Source: an uncultured Bacteroidales bacterium (GTDB taxonomy: Bacteria; Bacteroidota; Bacteroidia; Bacteroidales; UBA932). From it: a stretch of DNA of 64,000 nt. This document shows positions 55,202-64,000 of the stretch, piece by piece. The translations under genes were made by a program, and so were the position numbers. Positions within the stretch are counted from its first letter, which is position 1, and each line of letters begins with the position of its first letter. The stretch is from the NCBI GenBank assembly GCA_947305645.1, contig CAMZEC010000004.1, positions 1-64,000 of the forward strand, in the 5' to 3' direction. The notes beneath the pieces were generated by a model. The model ran no database searches, had not been told where the DNA came from, and was given only the letters and a program-made list of their open reading frames with translations.

Positions 55202-56409
55202 AAAGGGTTTTGTTTGTTACGACCTCATGTTTCCCTGTTAGAGGTGCGGAATGTATTGTCAATGCCAGGCTTCTTTCTGTTTTATCAGGAAGTAGGCAGT
55301 TTAAGATAGATTTGGTTACGAAAAAAAGCAAGTGGCAGAACTATCCCTCCGATTCATTACAGGAGTACGGTATTCAACTTGAGTCATTAGAAATGATAGA
55401 AGTTGATAACAGGATTAATATAAGGACCATATGGCAACATCTTCTTGCATTGATAACATTTGGGACAGTTAATAAAGGAGATCATTGGGCCGTAAAGGCT
55501 TTGCCGGCTGTCAAGAAACTTATGAAGCATAATTCATATGATTACATATTGACAAGGGCTCAACCTTCTCACTTGATTGGTAATTATGTGAAAAGAAAAT
55601 ATCATGTAAAATGGGTTTGCACGTGGAACGATCCTTACCCTACCGAGATGTACCCCAAACCCTATGGAAAAGGAAACGATGAAACTATAGCAAGTAAATA
55701 TGCCAAGACAATAAGAATAATGCAAAACGCGGATGTGTTTATTTATCCAAACAAACGCCTCGCGCTTTACATGAACAAATATATTAAGGTGGCGGACGAT
55801 AGAATTAAGGTAATCCCCCATGTAATGATGGAGGAACCTCAAATGAAAGTAAGGGCTAAAAGTGACAAACTTTGCTTTATTCATTCAGGGGATTGCACAG
55901 GGGAGAGGAGTGCTCATAATTTTTTACTTGCGGTAAAGGAATTAATAACCCAGGGCGCTATTCAATGCGATGAGATTCGTCTTTCATTCATGGGGCGAAT
56001 AAATGAAGCAGACCGTGAATTATTAAAGGATACGACGCTTGATAGCGTAGTGGAACTACGAGACCCCGTATCATATTTGGATAGTCTGGAAATATTAAAG
56101 GATTACGATGTGGCCGTCATTATTGAAGCCCCCTGGGAAGAGGGAGTTTTCTTGCCGACTAAAGTTTCCGACTTTATGATGAAAGGGAAAAGAGTATTTG
56201 CAATAAGCCCTCGCGTAGGGATATTACATGATCTTTATGAAAAAGGCTACATTCAATACTTTGCAGACGTTTCTGACTATTGCTCTATAAAAAATGAAAT
56301 TGGCAGAATCATTAAAGACAGTAAATCTGGTGTATGGAATGATTTGACGATTAATGTTCCAGTCGAGTATACCAAGTCGTATGTCTTGAATGAATTCATT
56401 AATATTTAA
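55198..56409 (+). CDS. Glycosyltransferase
   Basis: VLFVTTSCFPVRGAECIVNARLLSVL; DVAVIIEAPWEEGVFLPTKVSDFMMKGKRVFAISP. Confidence 0.7.
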   Translation: MKRVLFVTTSCFPVRGAECIVNARLLSVLSGSRQFKIDLVTKKSKWQNYPSDSLQEYGIQLESLEMIEVDNRINIRTIWQHLLALITFGTVNKGDHWAVKALPAVKKLMKHNSYDYILTRAQPSHLIGNYVKRKYHVKWVCTWNDPYPTEMYPKPYGKGNDETIASKYAKTIRIMQNADVFIYPNKRLALYMNKYIKVADDRIKVIPHVMMEEPQMKVRAKSDKLCFIHSGDCTGERSAHNFLLAVKELITQGAIQCDEIRLSFMGRINEADRELLKDTTLDSVVELRDPVSYLDSLEILKDYDVAVIIEAPWEEGVFLPTKVSDFMMKGKRVFAISPRVGILHDLYEKGYIQYFADVSDYCSIKNEIGRIIKDSKSGVWNDLTINVPVEYTKSYVLNEFINI

Positions 56410-56428
56410 TGTTTTTAGAACAAAGAAC

Positions 56429-57514
56429 ATGGCAGATAATCAAACAACACAAAAAAAGAGTGTTTTAATTTTCCAGACAGAAATATCGGCGTACGATGTT
56501 GAGTGTTACAACATTATTTCCGATTATTATGACTTGACATTGGCTTATTTTACAAAGGATAAGGCTGCGAAAGAATGCCGTTTTAAAAAGGTTAAACTCG
56601 ACAGTAGCACATTAGGTCCATTCACTTTTGTAAAGGGTGTAAAGATATTGGCCAAACAGTATGATGTGGTTTGCATACCACCGAATCTCCATTTCCCGAG
56701 TTATTGTATATTGCCTTTTCTCCCTCATAAGTATAAAATAGTCAGTTGGAGTATTGGTTTCAGAGTGTCATATGTCCATCCATATAGGACGGAACGTAAA
56801 CATAACATTTTAGATTGGGTCTTTAAAAAAGTGTTGGACGCGTGCGATGCTAATATTTTCTATATGGACAAGGCTAAGGATTTTTGGCATGGCAAGATTA
56901 ATCTGAACAAAGTTTTTGTCGCTATCAATACAACCCAGGTAAATCCTTTGACTATTATACCTGAGAGAAAGAATAGTATTCTGTTTGTTGGAACATTATA
57001 TAAAGGGAAAGGCGTCGAAAAGCTCCTGGAAACATATATGTGCCTTTTAGACAAGACAGACAATCCACTCCCTTTAATAGTTGTGGGCGATGGACCAGAA
57101 AGGAACGTGTTGGAAGAATTCGTTACAGACCATCATCTCGACAATATTGTTAGTTTCAAAGGAGCGATTTATGACGAGAATATTCTTATGGGATATTATT
57201 CACAGGCCTTAATCTCCGTTTCTCCGAATCAAGCTGGCTTGTCTGTCCCCAAAAGTATGGGATATGGTGTGCCGTATGCAACAAGAAGAGACGCAATTAC
57301 CGGTGGGGAGATTTATCATATCACAGATGGCGTCAATGGATTTATGTATGAAAATGATGAAGATTTGCTCGAGATTTTACTTGATGCTTCCAATAATCCA
57401 TCAAAATACGTAGCAATGGGACGTAGGGCGAAAGATTATTATGACAATAATGCGACAGTTAATCATCGTGCAAAAGGAGCAATGGCGGCGTTCAATTATG
57501 TTTTATCGCATTAA
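56429..57514 (+). CDS. Glycosyltransferase family 4-like (ORF open from 56390)
   Basis: NSILFVGTLYKGKGVEKLLETY; LIVVGDGPERNVLEEF. Confidence 0.82.
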   Translation: MADNQTTQKKSVLIFQTEISAYDVECYNIISDYYDLTLAYFTKDKAAKECRFKKVKLDSSTLGPFTFVKGVKILAKQYDVVCIPPNLHFPSYCILPFLPHKYKIVSWSIGFRVSYVHPYRTERKHNILDWVFKKVLDACDANIFYMDKAKDFWHGKINLNKVFVAINTTQVNPLTIIPERKNSILFVGTLYKGKGVEKLLETYMCLLDKTDNPLPLIVVGDGPERNVLEEFVTDHHLDNIVSFKGAIYDENILMGYYSQALISVSPNQAGLSVPKSMGYGVPYATRRDAITGGEIYHITDGVNGFMYENDEDLLEILLDASNNPSKYVAMGRRAKDYYDNNATVNHRAKGAMAAFNYVLSH

Positions 57515-57522
57515 CTTTTCAT

Positions 57523-58743
57523 ATGAAGATTCTGATAGTTAACATTTGCGCACAATATGGTAGCACAGGTCAGATTGTCTCAATCTTGAAACAGGGTTAT
57601 GAGAAGAATGGACATAAGGCAATTGTATGCTATGGCTCAAGAAAAGAAACAATTAACCAAAAAGGATATTATAAGCTGGCGAACATCATTGAGAGCTATC
57701 TGTCTGCGTTGTTTTATAGATTCTTGGGTTATCAGGGCTTTTTTTTGAATAGACCTACCAATCGTCTGATATCAATTATTAAAAAAGAGACCCCTGATAT
57801 CGTACAGATGTTAAACATCCATGGCTATTATTTGGATGAGTTTAAACTACTCTCTTATTTGGCTAAAGCAGATATCCCTACAGTTTACTCCATGATGGAT
57901 GAGTATGCTTATATGGGGAAGTGTGTTTTTTCATATGACTGTGAAAAGTACAAAGAAGAGTGTTATGATTGTAAACTAAAAAAAGAGTATCCGACCAGTC
58001 TGTTTTTTGATAGATCTAAGTTTTTCTTCAAAAAAAAGAATCTGGTATATGATTCTTTCAAAAATATTGTCTTTACGGGTGTCCCATGGGTCGTTTCAAG
58101 AGCTCAACAATCAAAGTTGTTGAGAGATAAAGACATCCGAATAGTAAATGAGCCTATTGATTTGGATAAGTTTTTTTATCCGCAAGATGCTACAGAGTTA
58201 AAAAAAGAATTATTCATACCTAAAGATAATATTGTAGTCCTGACAGTTGCTGTTCTTAGCTCTCCAAGAAAAGGGGGAAAATATTTCCTTGATTTGTGTC
58301 GGCAGATGGGTAATAAAGAAGGGTATTCTTTCGTATATGTGGGGTACGATACCGATGAATATGATGCCCCGGCTCATATGATCAAAATCCCCTATGTGTC
58401 ATCGATGAATCGTTTAGCAGAGCTATTCAGTTTGGCGGATGTATTTGTGAGCACTACCTTATCGGATACAATTCCAAATGCGTGCATAAACGCCCTGGGT
58501 TGCGGTACACCAATTACAGGCTTTGATTTGAGTGGCCTTTCTTTCATTGGTATCAATGATTCTGCTATTGTTAAGTTGGTTCCTCCTTTTGACATAAAGG
58601 CTTTAGAGAATGCTGTTTGCTCTTTCTCAAGAAAGGACTCCACGATAATAAGGAAGTGTAGAGATTCAGTCTATCATGACTACTCACCGGATAAAGTTGT
58701 CGGCGACTATCTCAATATATTTGAAAAGATTAAAGATAAATAG
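57523..58743 (+). CDS. Glycosyltransferase family 4-like
   Basis: MKILIVNICAQYGSTGQIVSILKQGYEKNGHKAIVCYG; LADVFVSTTLSDTIPNACINALGCGTPITGFD. Confidence 0.85.
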   Translation: MKILIVNICAQYGSTGQIVSILKQGYEKNGHKAIVCYGSRKETINQKGYYKLANIIESYLSALFYRFLGYQGFFLNRPTNRLISIIKKETPDIVQMLNIHGYYLDEFKLLSYLAKADIPTVYSMMDEYAYMGKCVFSYDCEKYKEECYDCKLKKEYPTSLFFDRSKFFFKKKNLVYDSFKNIVFTGVPWVVSRAQQSKLLRDKDIRIVNEPIDLDKFFYPQDATELKKELFIPKDNIVVLTVAVLSSPRKGGKYFLDLCRQMGNKEGYSFVYVGYDTDEYDAPAHMIKIPYVSSMNRLAELFSLADVFVSTTLSDTIPNACINALGCGTPITGFDLSGLSFIGINDSAIVKLVPPFDIKALENAVCSFSRKDSTIIRKCRDSVYHDYSPDKVVGDYLNIFEKIKDK

Positions 58744-58751
58744 TATAAGTT

Positions 58752-59879
58752 ATGGCAAAAAAGATTTTAGTTACCCAAACTTCTATGCCCCAATATGAGG
58801 AGTATATAGAAGAAATAAAGGATATCTGGGAAAGTCATTGGCTAACGAACATGGGGCCTAAGCATAATTTGCTGGAATCGCAGTTAAAGGAATACCTGTC
58901 AGTTGATAATATTTCTCTGTTTACGAATGGTCATAATGCTTTGGAATTGTGTCTCCAGGCAATGAATCTTAGTGGTGAAGTCATTACTACTCCTTTTACC
59001 TTTGCCTCTACCACTCATGCTATTGTACGTAATGGCCTGACTCCGGTTTTTTGTGATATTAATCCCATAGACTATACTATGGACGTCACAAAGATTGAGG
59101 CGCTTATTACTGACAAAACAACAGCCATCGTTCCTGTTCATGTATATGGTCATGTATGTAATGTTGAGGAAATAGATCGTATTGCCCAAAAATATGGTCT
59201 CAAGGTGATTTATGATGCAGCCCATGTCTTTGGCGTGCGTTATAAAGGAAAAGGGATTGGCGATTTTGGCGATGCATCAATGTTTAGTTTTCATGCAACA
59301 AAGGTTTATCACACCATTGAAGGAGGCGCAATCTGTTATCACAATGAGGAATTGGGGCGGGAATTGTATAAATTGCGCGACTTTGGAATAAAGGACGCTG
59401 AGACTATAGATGGAATTGGCTCAAATGCTAAGATGAATGAATTCGTCGCGGCAATGGGACTTTGTACTTTGCGCCACGTAGATGAGGAGATTGCAAAACG
59501 AAAAAGAGTTGTAGAGTGCTATAGGGATAATCTTTCTGATATTGAAGGCCTTCAGCTACCTCCAATACAGGAGAACGTTACGCCCAATTATGCATATTTC
59601 CCAATAGTTATTGATGAGAGTTTATTTGGTGCCACGCGCAATGAGATATTTGAAAAGTTGGCAGAGAATAATATACATGCCAGAAAATATTTTTATCCAT
59701 TGACAAGTGCTTTTGATGCATATCATGGCGTATATGATGTAAATAAAACACCGGTTGCTCTCCATATTAGTAAAAGAGTCCTTACTATTCCTCTTTATGC
59801 GGACTTGCCTTTAGAAGACGTAGAAAGGATTTCCAGGATAATTATTTCTGCAAGGAAACAAATAAAAGGTAGTCTTTAA
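58752..59879 (+). CDS. DegT/DnrJ/EryC1/StrS aminotransferase (dTDP-4-amino sugar type)
   Basis: [54 protein letters not shown]. Confidence 0.92.
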   Translation: MAKKILVTQTSMPQYEEYIEEIKDIWESHWLTNMGPKHNLLESQLKEYLSVDNISLFTNGHNALELCLQAMNLSGEVITTPFTFASTTHAIVRNGLTPVFCDINPIDYTMDVTKIEALITDKTTAIVPVHVYGHVCNVEEIDRIAQKYGLKVIYDAAHVFGVRYKGKGIGDFGDASMFSFHATKVYHTIEGGAICYHNEELGRELYKLRDFGIKDAETIDGIGSNAKMNEFVAAMGLCTLRHVDEEIAKRKRVVECYRDNLSDIEGLQLPPIQENVTPNYAYFPIVIDESLFGATRNEIFEKLAENNIHARKYFYPLTSAFDAYHGVYDVNKTPVALHISKRVLTIPLYADLPLEDVERISRIIISARKQIKGSL

Positions 59880-59889
59880 TTTTTTTACG

Positions 59890-60807
59890 ATGAAAGGAAT
59901 AGTTTTAGCAGGCGGTAGCGGCACTCGACTTTACCCTATAACAAAGGGAGTTAGCAAGCAGTTGCTCCCGGTTTATGATAAACCCATGGTTTATTATCCC
60001 ATCAGTGCATTAATGCTGGCGGGGATAAGGGATATACTCATAATCTCCACACCTTTCGATGTGCCAGGATTCAAACGATTGCTCGGCGACGGCTCCGACT
60101 ATGGCGTGCATTTTGAGTATGCAGAGCAACCGAGCCCGGACGGCTTGGCTCAAGCCTTTATCATTGGCGAGAAGTTTATTGGCAATGATTCTGTTTGCCT
60201 TGTACTAGGGGATAATATTTTCTATGGTTCCGGTTTTACCCCGATGTTAAGAAATGCAGTAAGAGATGCTATGGAAAACAAGAAAGCAACCATATTCGGA
60301 TATTGGGTCTCTGATCCTGAGCGTTATGGAGTGGCCGAGTTTGACAAAGAAGGCAATTGCCTTTCCATAGAAGAAAAGCCCCAAGAGCCGAAAAGTAATT
60401 ATGCTGTGGTGGGGCTGTATTTCTATCCTAACAAGGTGGTTGACGTAGCCAAACACATTAAACCCAGCGCGAGAGGAGAACTCGAGATAACTACCGTGAA
60501 TCAAGAGTTTTTAAAGGATGGAGAGCTGAAAGTACAAATCTTTGGTCGTGGCTTCGCGTGGCTTGATACGGGAACACATGATAGCCTTGCCGAAGCATCA
60601 ACCTTTGTGGAGGTCATTGAAAAACGACAAGGGTTGAAGGTTGCCTGCCTGGAAGGTATCGCATACCGTAATGGCTGGATCTCCGAGGAAAAAATGCGAG
60701 AGTTGGCAAAGCCAATGCTAAAAAACCAGTATGGCCAATACCTGTTGAAAGTTATTGATGAGATGAAAGAAGAAATCAATTCCGTGACGCTAGCCGATGT
60801 TAAATAA
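59890..60807 (+). CDS. rfbA: Glucose-1-phosphate thymidylyltransferase (copy 2)
   Basis: [37 protein letters not shown]. Confidence 0.97.
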   Translation: MKGIVLAGGSGTRLYPITKGVSKQLLPVYDKPMVYYPISALMLAGIRDILIISTPFDVPGFKRLLGDGSDYGVHFEYAEQPSPDGLAQAFIIGEKFIGNDSVCLVLGDNIFYGSGFTPMLRNAVRDAMENKKATIFGYWVSDPERYGVAEFDKEGNCLSIEEKPQEPKSNYAVVGLYFYPNKVVDVAKHIKPSARGELEITTVNQEFLKDGELKVQIFGRGFAWLDTGTHDSLAEASTFVEVIEKRQGLKVACLEGIAYRNGWISEEKMRELAKPMLKNQYGQYLLKVIDEMKEEINSVTLADVK

Positions 60808-62023
60808 TGATGTGGACGATTTGATGCGAAAAAGAATTCTTATTATATCTGCAGTTTTTCCTCCCGAACAAGTTACATCTGCTTTTCTCAACTACGACTT
60901 GGCACACGAGTTGGCGAAAAGCTATGATGTTACCGTGTTACGACCATACCCGACGCGACCTATTGGGGCGACCTTTGATTCTGCTGATGTTGAGGATAGG
61001 AGCTTCAAAACAATTCTCATTAACTCTTACACCCATCCTGAATCAGAATTGAAGGGCCGTTTTAAAGAGACCGTAGATTTTGGTAGGAAATCTGCGGGAT
61101 ACATAAAAGAGCATAAAAACGAGATAGATTTCATTTATAACGATGGGTGGCAGCTCTTTGGATTAAACATCGTTGCAAAGACCTGTGTCAAGTATGATAT
61201 TCCATATATTGTTCCTATCCAGGACATCTATCCCGAATGCATGCTGACGAAAGCCAATTATCCCGGGATTGTAAAAAAAACCATTGCGGCAGTTCTAAAA
61301 CCAATAGACAGGTATTACCAGAAGCATGCGTATCGTGTTCGAACTATTTCTGATGAGATGGCAGATTATCTTTCCAGCACTCGTAAAATAGATAGGGATA
61401 AGTATCTGGTAGTAAACAATTGGCAGAATGATGATGATTTCCAAAAACTACCTGAGAAGAAAGATAATAACAAACTTATCTTTGAGTATGTAGGAAGTAT
61501 CAATGTTCATGCAAATGTGGATTTAATGATAAAAGCTTTCGCAGAGGCAAATATCCTCAATTCAGAACTTAGAATCTATGGCGGTGGCAATCAAAAAGAG
61601 AATTGCCGGCAGCTTGTGAAAGATTTGGGCCTAACCAATGTTTCTTTTGGCTTTGTCTCACGCAATGAGATACCAGCAGTCCAATCCGAGGCAAGTGTTT
61701 TGATATTGGCTTTGCCTACGGGTAATGGAAACTTGTGCTTGCCTTCTAAATTGACATCCTATCTGCTTTCTGGAAGGCCGGTTCTTGCGAGTGTGGACCA
61801 AGACAGTTCAACCAAACGGATACTTGAAGGCGAGGGGTGTGGTAAGACAGTGGTCCCAGATGATAAAGAAGCTCTTGTCAATGGATTCAAATACTTTGCA
61901 GAGTTGACCTCTGAAGCCCGGGGAAATATGGGTAAGAATAGTCGTGAATATGCACTGAAGCATTTGACGAGAGAGGCGAATCTTTCTTTAGTTATTAATT
62001 CTATCAAAAATATATTACAATAA
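60797..62023 (+). CDS. Glycosyltransferase family 4-like (internal ATG near 60823 possible)
   Basis: [66 protein letters not shown]. Confidence 0.85.
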   Translation: MLNNDVDDLMRKRILIISAVFPPEQVTSAFLNYDLAHELAKSYDVTVLRPYPTRPIGATFDSADVEDRSFKTILINSYTHPESELKGRFKETVDFGRKSAGYIKEHKNEIDFIYNDGWQLFGLNIVAKTCVKYDIPYIVPIQDIYPECMLTKANYPGIVKKTIAAVLKPIDRYYQKHAYRVRTISDEMADYLSSTRKIDRDKYLVVNNWQNDDDFQKLPEKKDNNKLIFEYVGSINVHANVDLMIKAFAEANILNSELRIYGGGNQKENCRQLVKDLGLTNVSFGFVSRNEIPAVQSEASVLILALPTGNGNLCLPSKLTSYLLSGRPVLASVDQDSSTKRILEGEGCGKTVVPDDKEALVNGFKYFAELTSEARGNMGKNSREYALKHLTREANLSLVINSIKNILQ

Positions 62024-63204
62024 TGGAAGAACAGAAGATGCATGGTTTCAGAGCGTGGTTAGACTACCAGCTCAAGCACAATGATACATTCTATCGCTTT
62101 TTCCAGACTACGGTAAGTTTCGGAATGCGAGTGATAGGATTCTTTGTGCCCATTGATAAAAAAATGATCCTGTTTAGCGCCCATAGCAGGAAGTATAATG
62201 ACAGCCCAAAGACTATCTATGAGTATATGATAGCAAATCCCGCCTATAAGGATTATAAATACGTTTGGGCATTGGAAGATCCTGAGCATGTAGAACTGCC
62301 AGGGCCGGCCATCAAGATAAAGGCAGATACCCCCAAGTATTTCATCACTTCGATGAAGGCCAAATACTGGGTGACTTGCGTGAACATTGAACGGCATCTT
62401 CATTACAAGAAAAAGAAACAGCTATACCTGAATACTTGGCATGGCTGCTCTATCAACCATTGTGGTAATGCTGTACCAGGCAGAAAGGACTTTGACTTCA
62501 CAGCAGTTGACTATATGTGCTATGAGAGTGAGTACCATAAGGAAATTCTTATGCGTGATTTCCTGGCACGCGCAGAGGCGATGATTCCTACAGGCCTTCC
62601 TCGTAATGATGCTCTCTATCAAACCAGTAAGGAAGAAATCCTTGAACTGAAGAAGAAACTTGGTTTGCCGTTGGATAAAAAAATTCTGATGTATGCGCCT
62701 ACTTGGCGTGACAGTACGGATAATGGAAAAACCTACGCTATCAAGCCGCCAATCAATGTGGAATACTGGCAGAAGGAGTTGCAGGATGATTATGTGATGA
62801 TGTTGAGAACTCATGCATATACCACAAAGCTTTTAGGAATCGAGTTCAACGACTTTATCCGTGATTTTACATCATATCCACAGATTAACGACTTGTTCAA
62901 GGTGGCAGACGTTCTGATTTCTGACTATTCTTCATGTATTGCAGACTTCTCTATTCTGGAGCGTCCTATCATTTGTTTCGCATACGATTATGAAGAATAC
63001 TGTCGTGTTCGTGGTCTCTATCTTGACATGGAAAAGGATATGCCCAGTGGCGTGAAGCGTACAGAACAAGAAGTGATAGCTCAGATTAAGAGCATGAACT
63101 ATGATGAAGAGTGCAAGAAGACCAAGGAAATGATTAAAGAACGAATCACCAATTATGGCGGTCACGCTACCGAGATTTGTGTTCAGAAAATGTTTGGCGA
63201 ATAA
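62023..63204 (+). CDS. CDP-glycerol glycerophosphotransferase (TagB/TagF)-like protein
   Basis: LFSAHSRKYNDSPKTIYEYM; YLNTWHGCSINHCG; GLPRNDALY; MYAPTWRD; ADVLISDYSSCIADFSILERPIICFAYD. Confidence 0.92.
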   Translation: MEEQKMHGFRAWLDYQLKHNDTFYRFFQTTVSFGMRVIGFFVPIDKKMILFSAHSRKYNDSPKTIYEYMIANPAYKDYKYVWALEDPEHVELPGPAIKIKADTPKYFITSMKAKYWVTCVNIERHLHYKKKKQLYLNTWHGCSINHCGNAVPGRKDFDFTAVDYMCYESEYHKEILMRDFLARAEAMIPTGLPRNDALYQTSKEEILELKKKLGLPLDKKILMYAPTWRDSTDNGKTYAIKPPINVEYWQKELQDDYVMMLRTHAYTTKLLGIEFNDFIRDFTSYPQINDLFKVADVLISDYSSCIADFSILERPIICFAYDYEEYCRVRGLYLDMEKDMPSGVKRTEQEVIAQIKSMNYDEECKKTKEMIKERITNYGGHATEICVQKMFGE

Positions 63205-63920
63205 TGATAAAAACAGCAGTAATCATGGCTGCCGGTATGGGAACCCGGTTTGGCCGTTATACAGATTTAATACCGAAGGGTTTTATACCTTATAAGGATA
63301 AACCTATGGTTATCCGCAGTATTGAAACACTCATTGACTGCGGTATAGAGAAAGTTATCATTGGTACTGGCTACCATAAGGAACATTATGAAGCCTTGAT
63401 GGATAAATACCCACAGGTTAAGTGCGTATTCAGCCCTCGTTTTGCAGAGACCAATAGTATGTACACCCTGTGGAACTGCCGTGAGGCTATAGGGGAAGAT
63501 AGCTTCATTCTCCTTGAATCAGACTTGGTGTTTGGGAAGCTGGCTATCACATCTCTCCTTGAATGCCCTTATGATTCTGCCATGCTGATTACTCCGGTAA
63601 CGAAGTTCCAGGATCAGTATTATGTGCAGATGAACGAGAAATTTGAATTGATTAACTGCTCTGTCAATAAAGAAGAAATCACACCATCAGGCGAACTGGT
63701 GGGAATACATAAAATTGGGAACGGATTTTACAAGCTTCTCTGCTCAGAATATGAGAAGATTGTAGATGAGAAACCTAAGTTGGGCTACGAGTTCCAGCTG
63801 TTAGATGTGTCACAACGTATCACTCCTATGAACGTTCTTAAAGTGGATGGTTTGCAGTGGTACGAAATAGATGATACCCAAGACTTGAAATTTGCAGAAG
63901 AGAATATCAAAATAGAATAA
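63204..63920 (+). CDS. Sugar/choline/aminoethylphosphonate-type nucleotidyltransferase (LicC/PntC-like; ORF open from 63177)
   Basis: TAVIMAAGMGTRFGRYTDLIPKGFIPYKDKPMVIRSIETLIDCGIEKVIIGTGY; ATG overlaps the preceding stop (TAATGA). Confidence 0.8.
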   Translation: MIKTAVIMAAGMGTRFGRYTDLIPKGFIPYKDKPMVIRSIETLIDCGIEKVIIGTGYHKEHYEALMDKYPQVKCVFSPRFAETNSMYTLWNCREAIGEDSFILLESDLVFGKLAITSLLECPYDSAMLITPVTKFQDQYYVQMNEKFELINCSVNKEEITPSGELVGIHKIGNGFYKLLCSEYEKIVDEKPKLGYEFQLLDVSQRITPMNVLKVDGLQWYEIDDTQDLKFAEENIKIE

Positions 63921-63941
63921 TCACATAAAAATTCCATATCA

Positions 63942-64000
63942 ATGGCAAAGAAAGTTTACCTTGGCATGATTGCAGATATCATGCACCCCGGATTAATTAA
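63942..64000 (+). CDS. Start of a cytidylyltransferase-like (possibly PEP mutase-fused) protein; runs off the right edge
   Basis: MAKKVYLGMIADIMHPGLIN, resembling HxGH-type N-termini (here HPGL) seen in PEP mutase/cytidylyltransferase fusions; only 19-20 codons visible. Confidence 0.4.
   Translation, partial: MAKKVYLGMIADIMHPGLI

Overview
The window looks like a Bacteroidota (Bacteroidales-like) chromosomal segment: TAnnTTTG -7 promoter boxes, little evidence of Shine-Dalgarno use, and Bacteroidales-type proteins. Left part (0-23 kb): rpsF end, a tyrosine recombinase, a clostripain-type lipoprotein, a nucleotide-biosynthesis run (guaB, guaA, a fused carAB, pyrG, purF), tdk, rsmI, an HHH protein, rmuC, a DUF389 protein, an SSS transporter, a DsbD-like protein, folP and a radical SAM protein. 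Next (23-28 kb): a TPP riboswitch with thiL-thiD-thiM-thiE and a convergent tenA. From 29.6 kb to the right edge: a surface-polysaccharide region (ugd, rfbACDB, an epimerase, then an AT-richer Wzx/Wzy-type cluster ending in a TagF-like transferase, a LicC/PntC-like nucleotidyltransferase and the start of another cytidylyltransferase-like ORF). A two-gene STAND NTPase + TIR module (38.9-43.7 kb), the best candidate for an uncharacterised (probably anti-phage) system, lies between a truncated fnlC/wecB-like epimerase and an intact fnlA-like gene. Just upstream, two near-identical 530-bp non-coding, hairpin-rich direct repeats bracket an aldose-1-epimerase gene. The 14-36 kb part carries several interspersed palindromic repeat families, many inside conserved genes and in frame. 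All calls come from reading the sequence and the supplied ORFs; no searches or folding programs were run.
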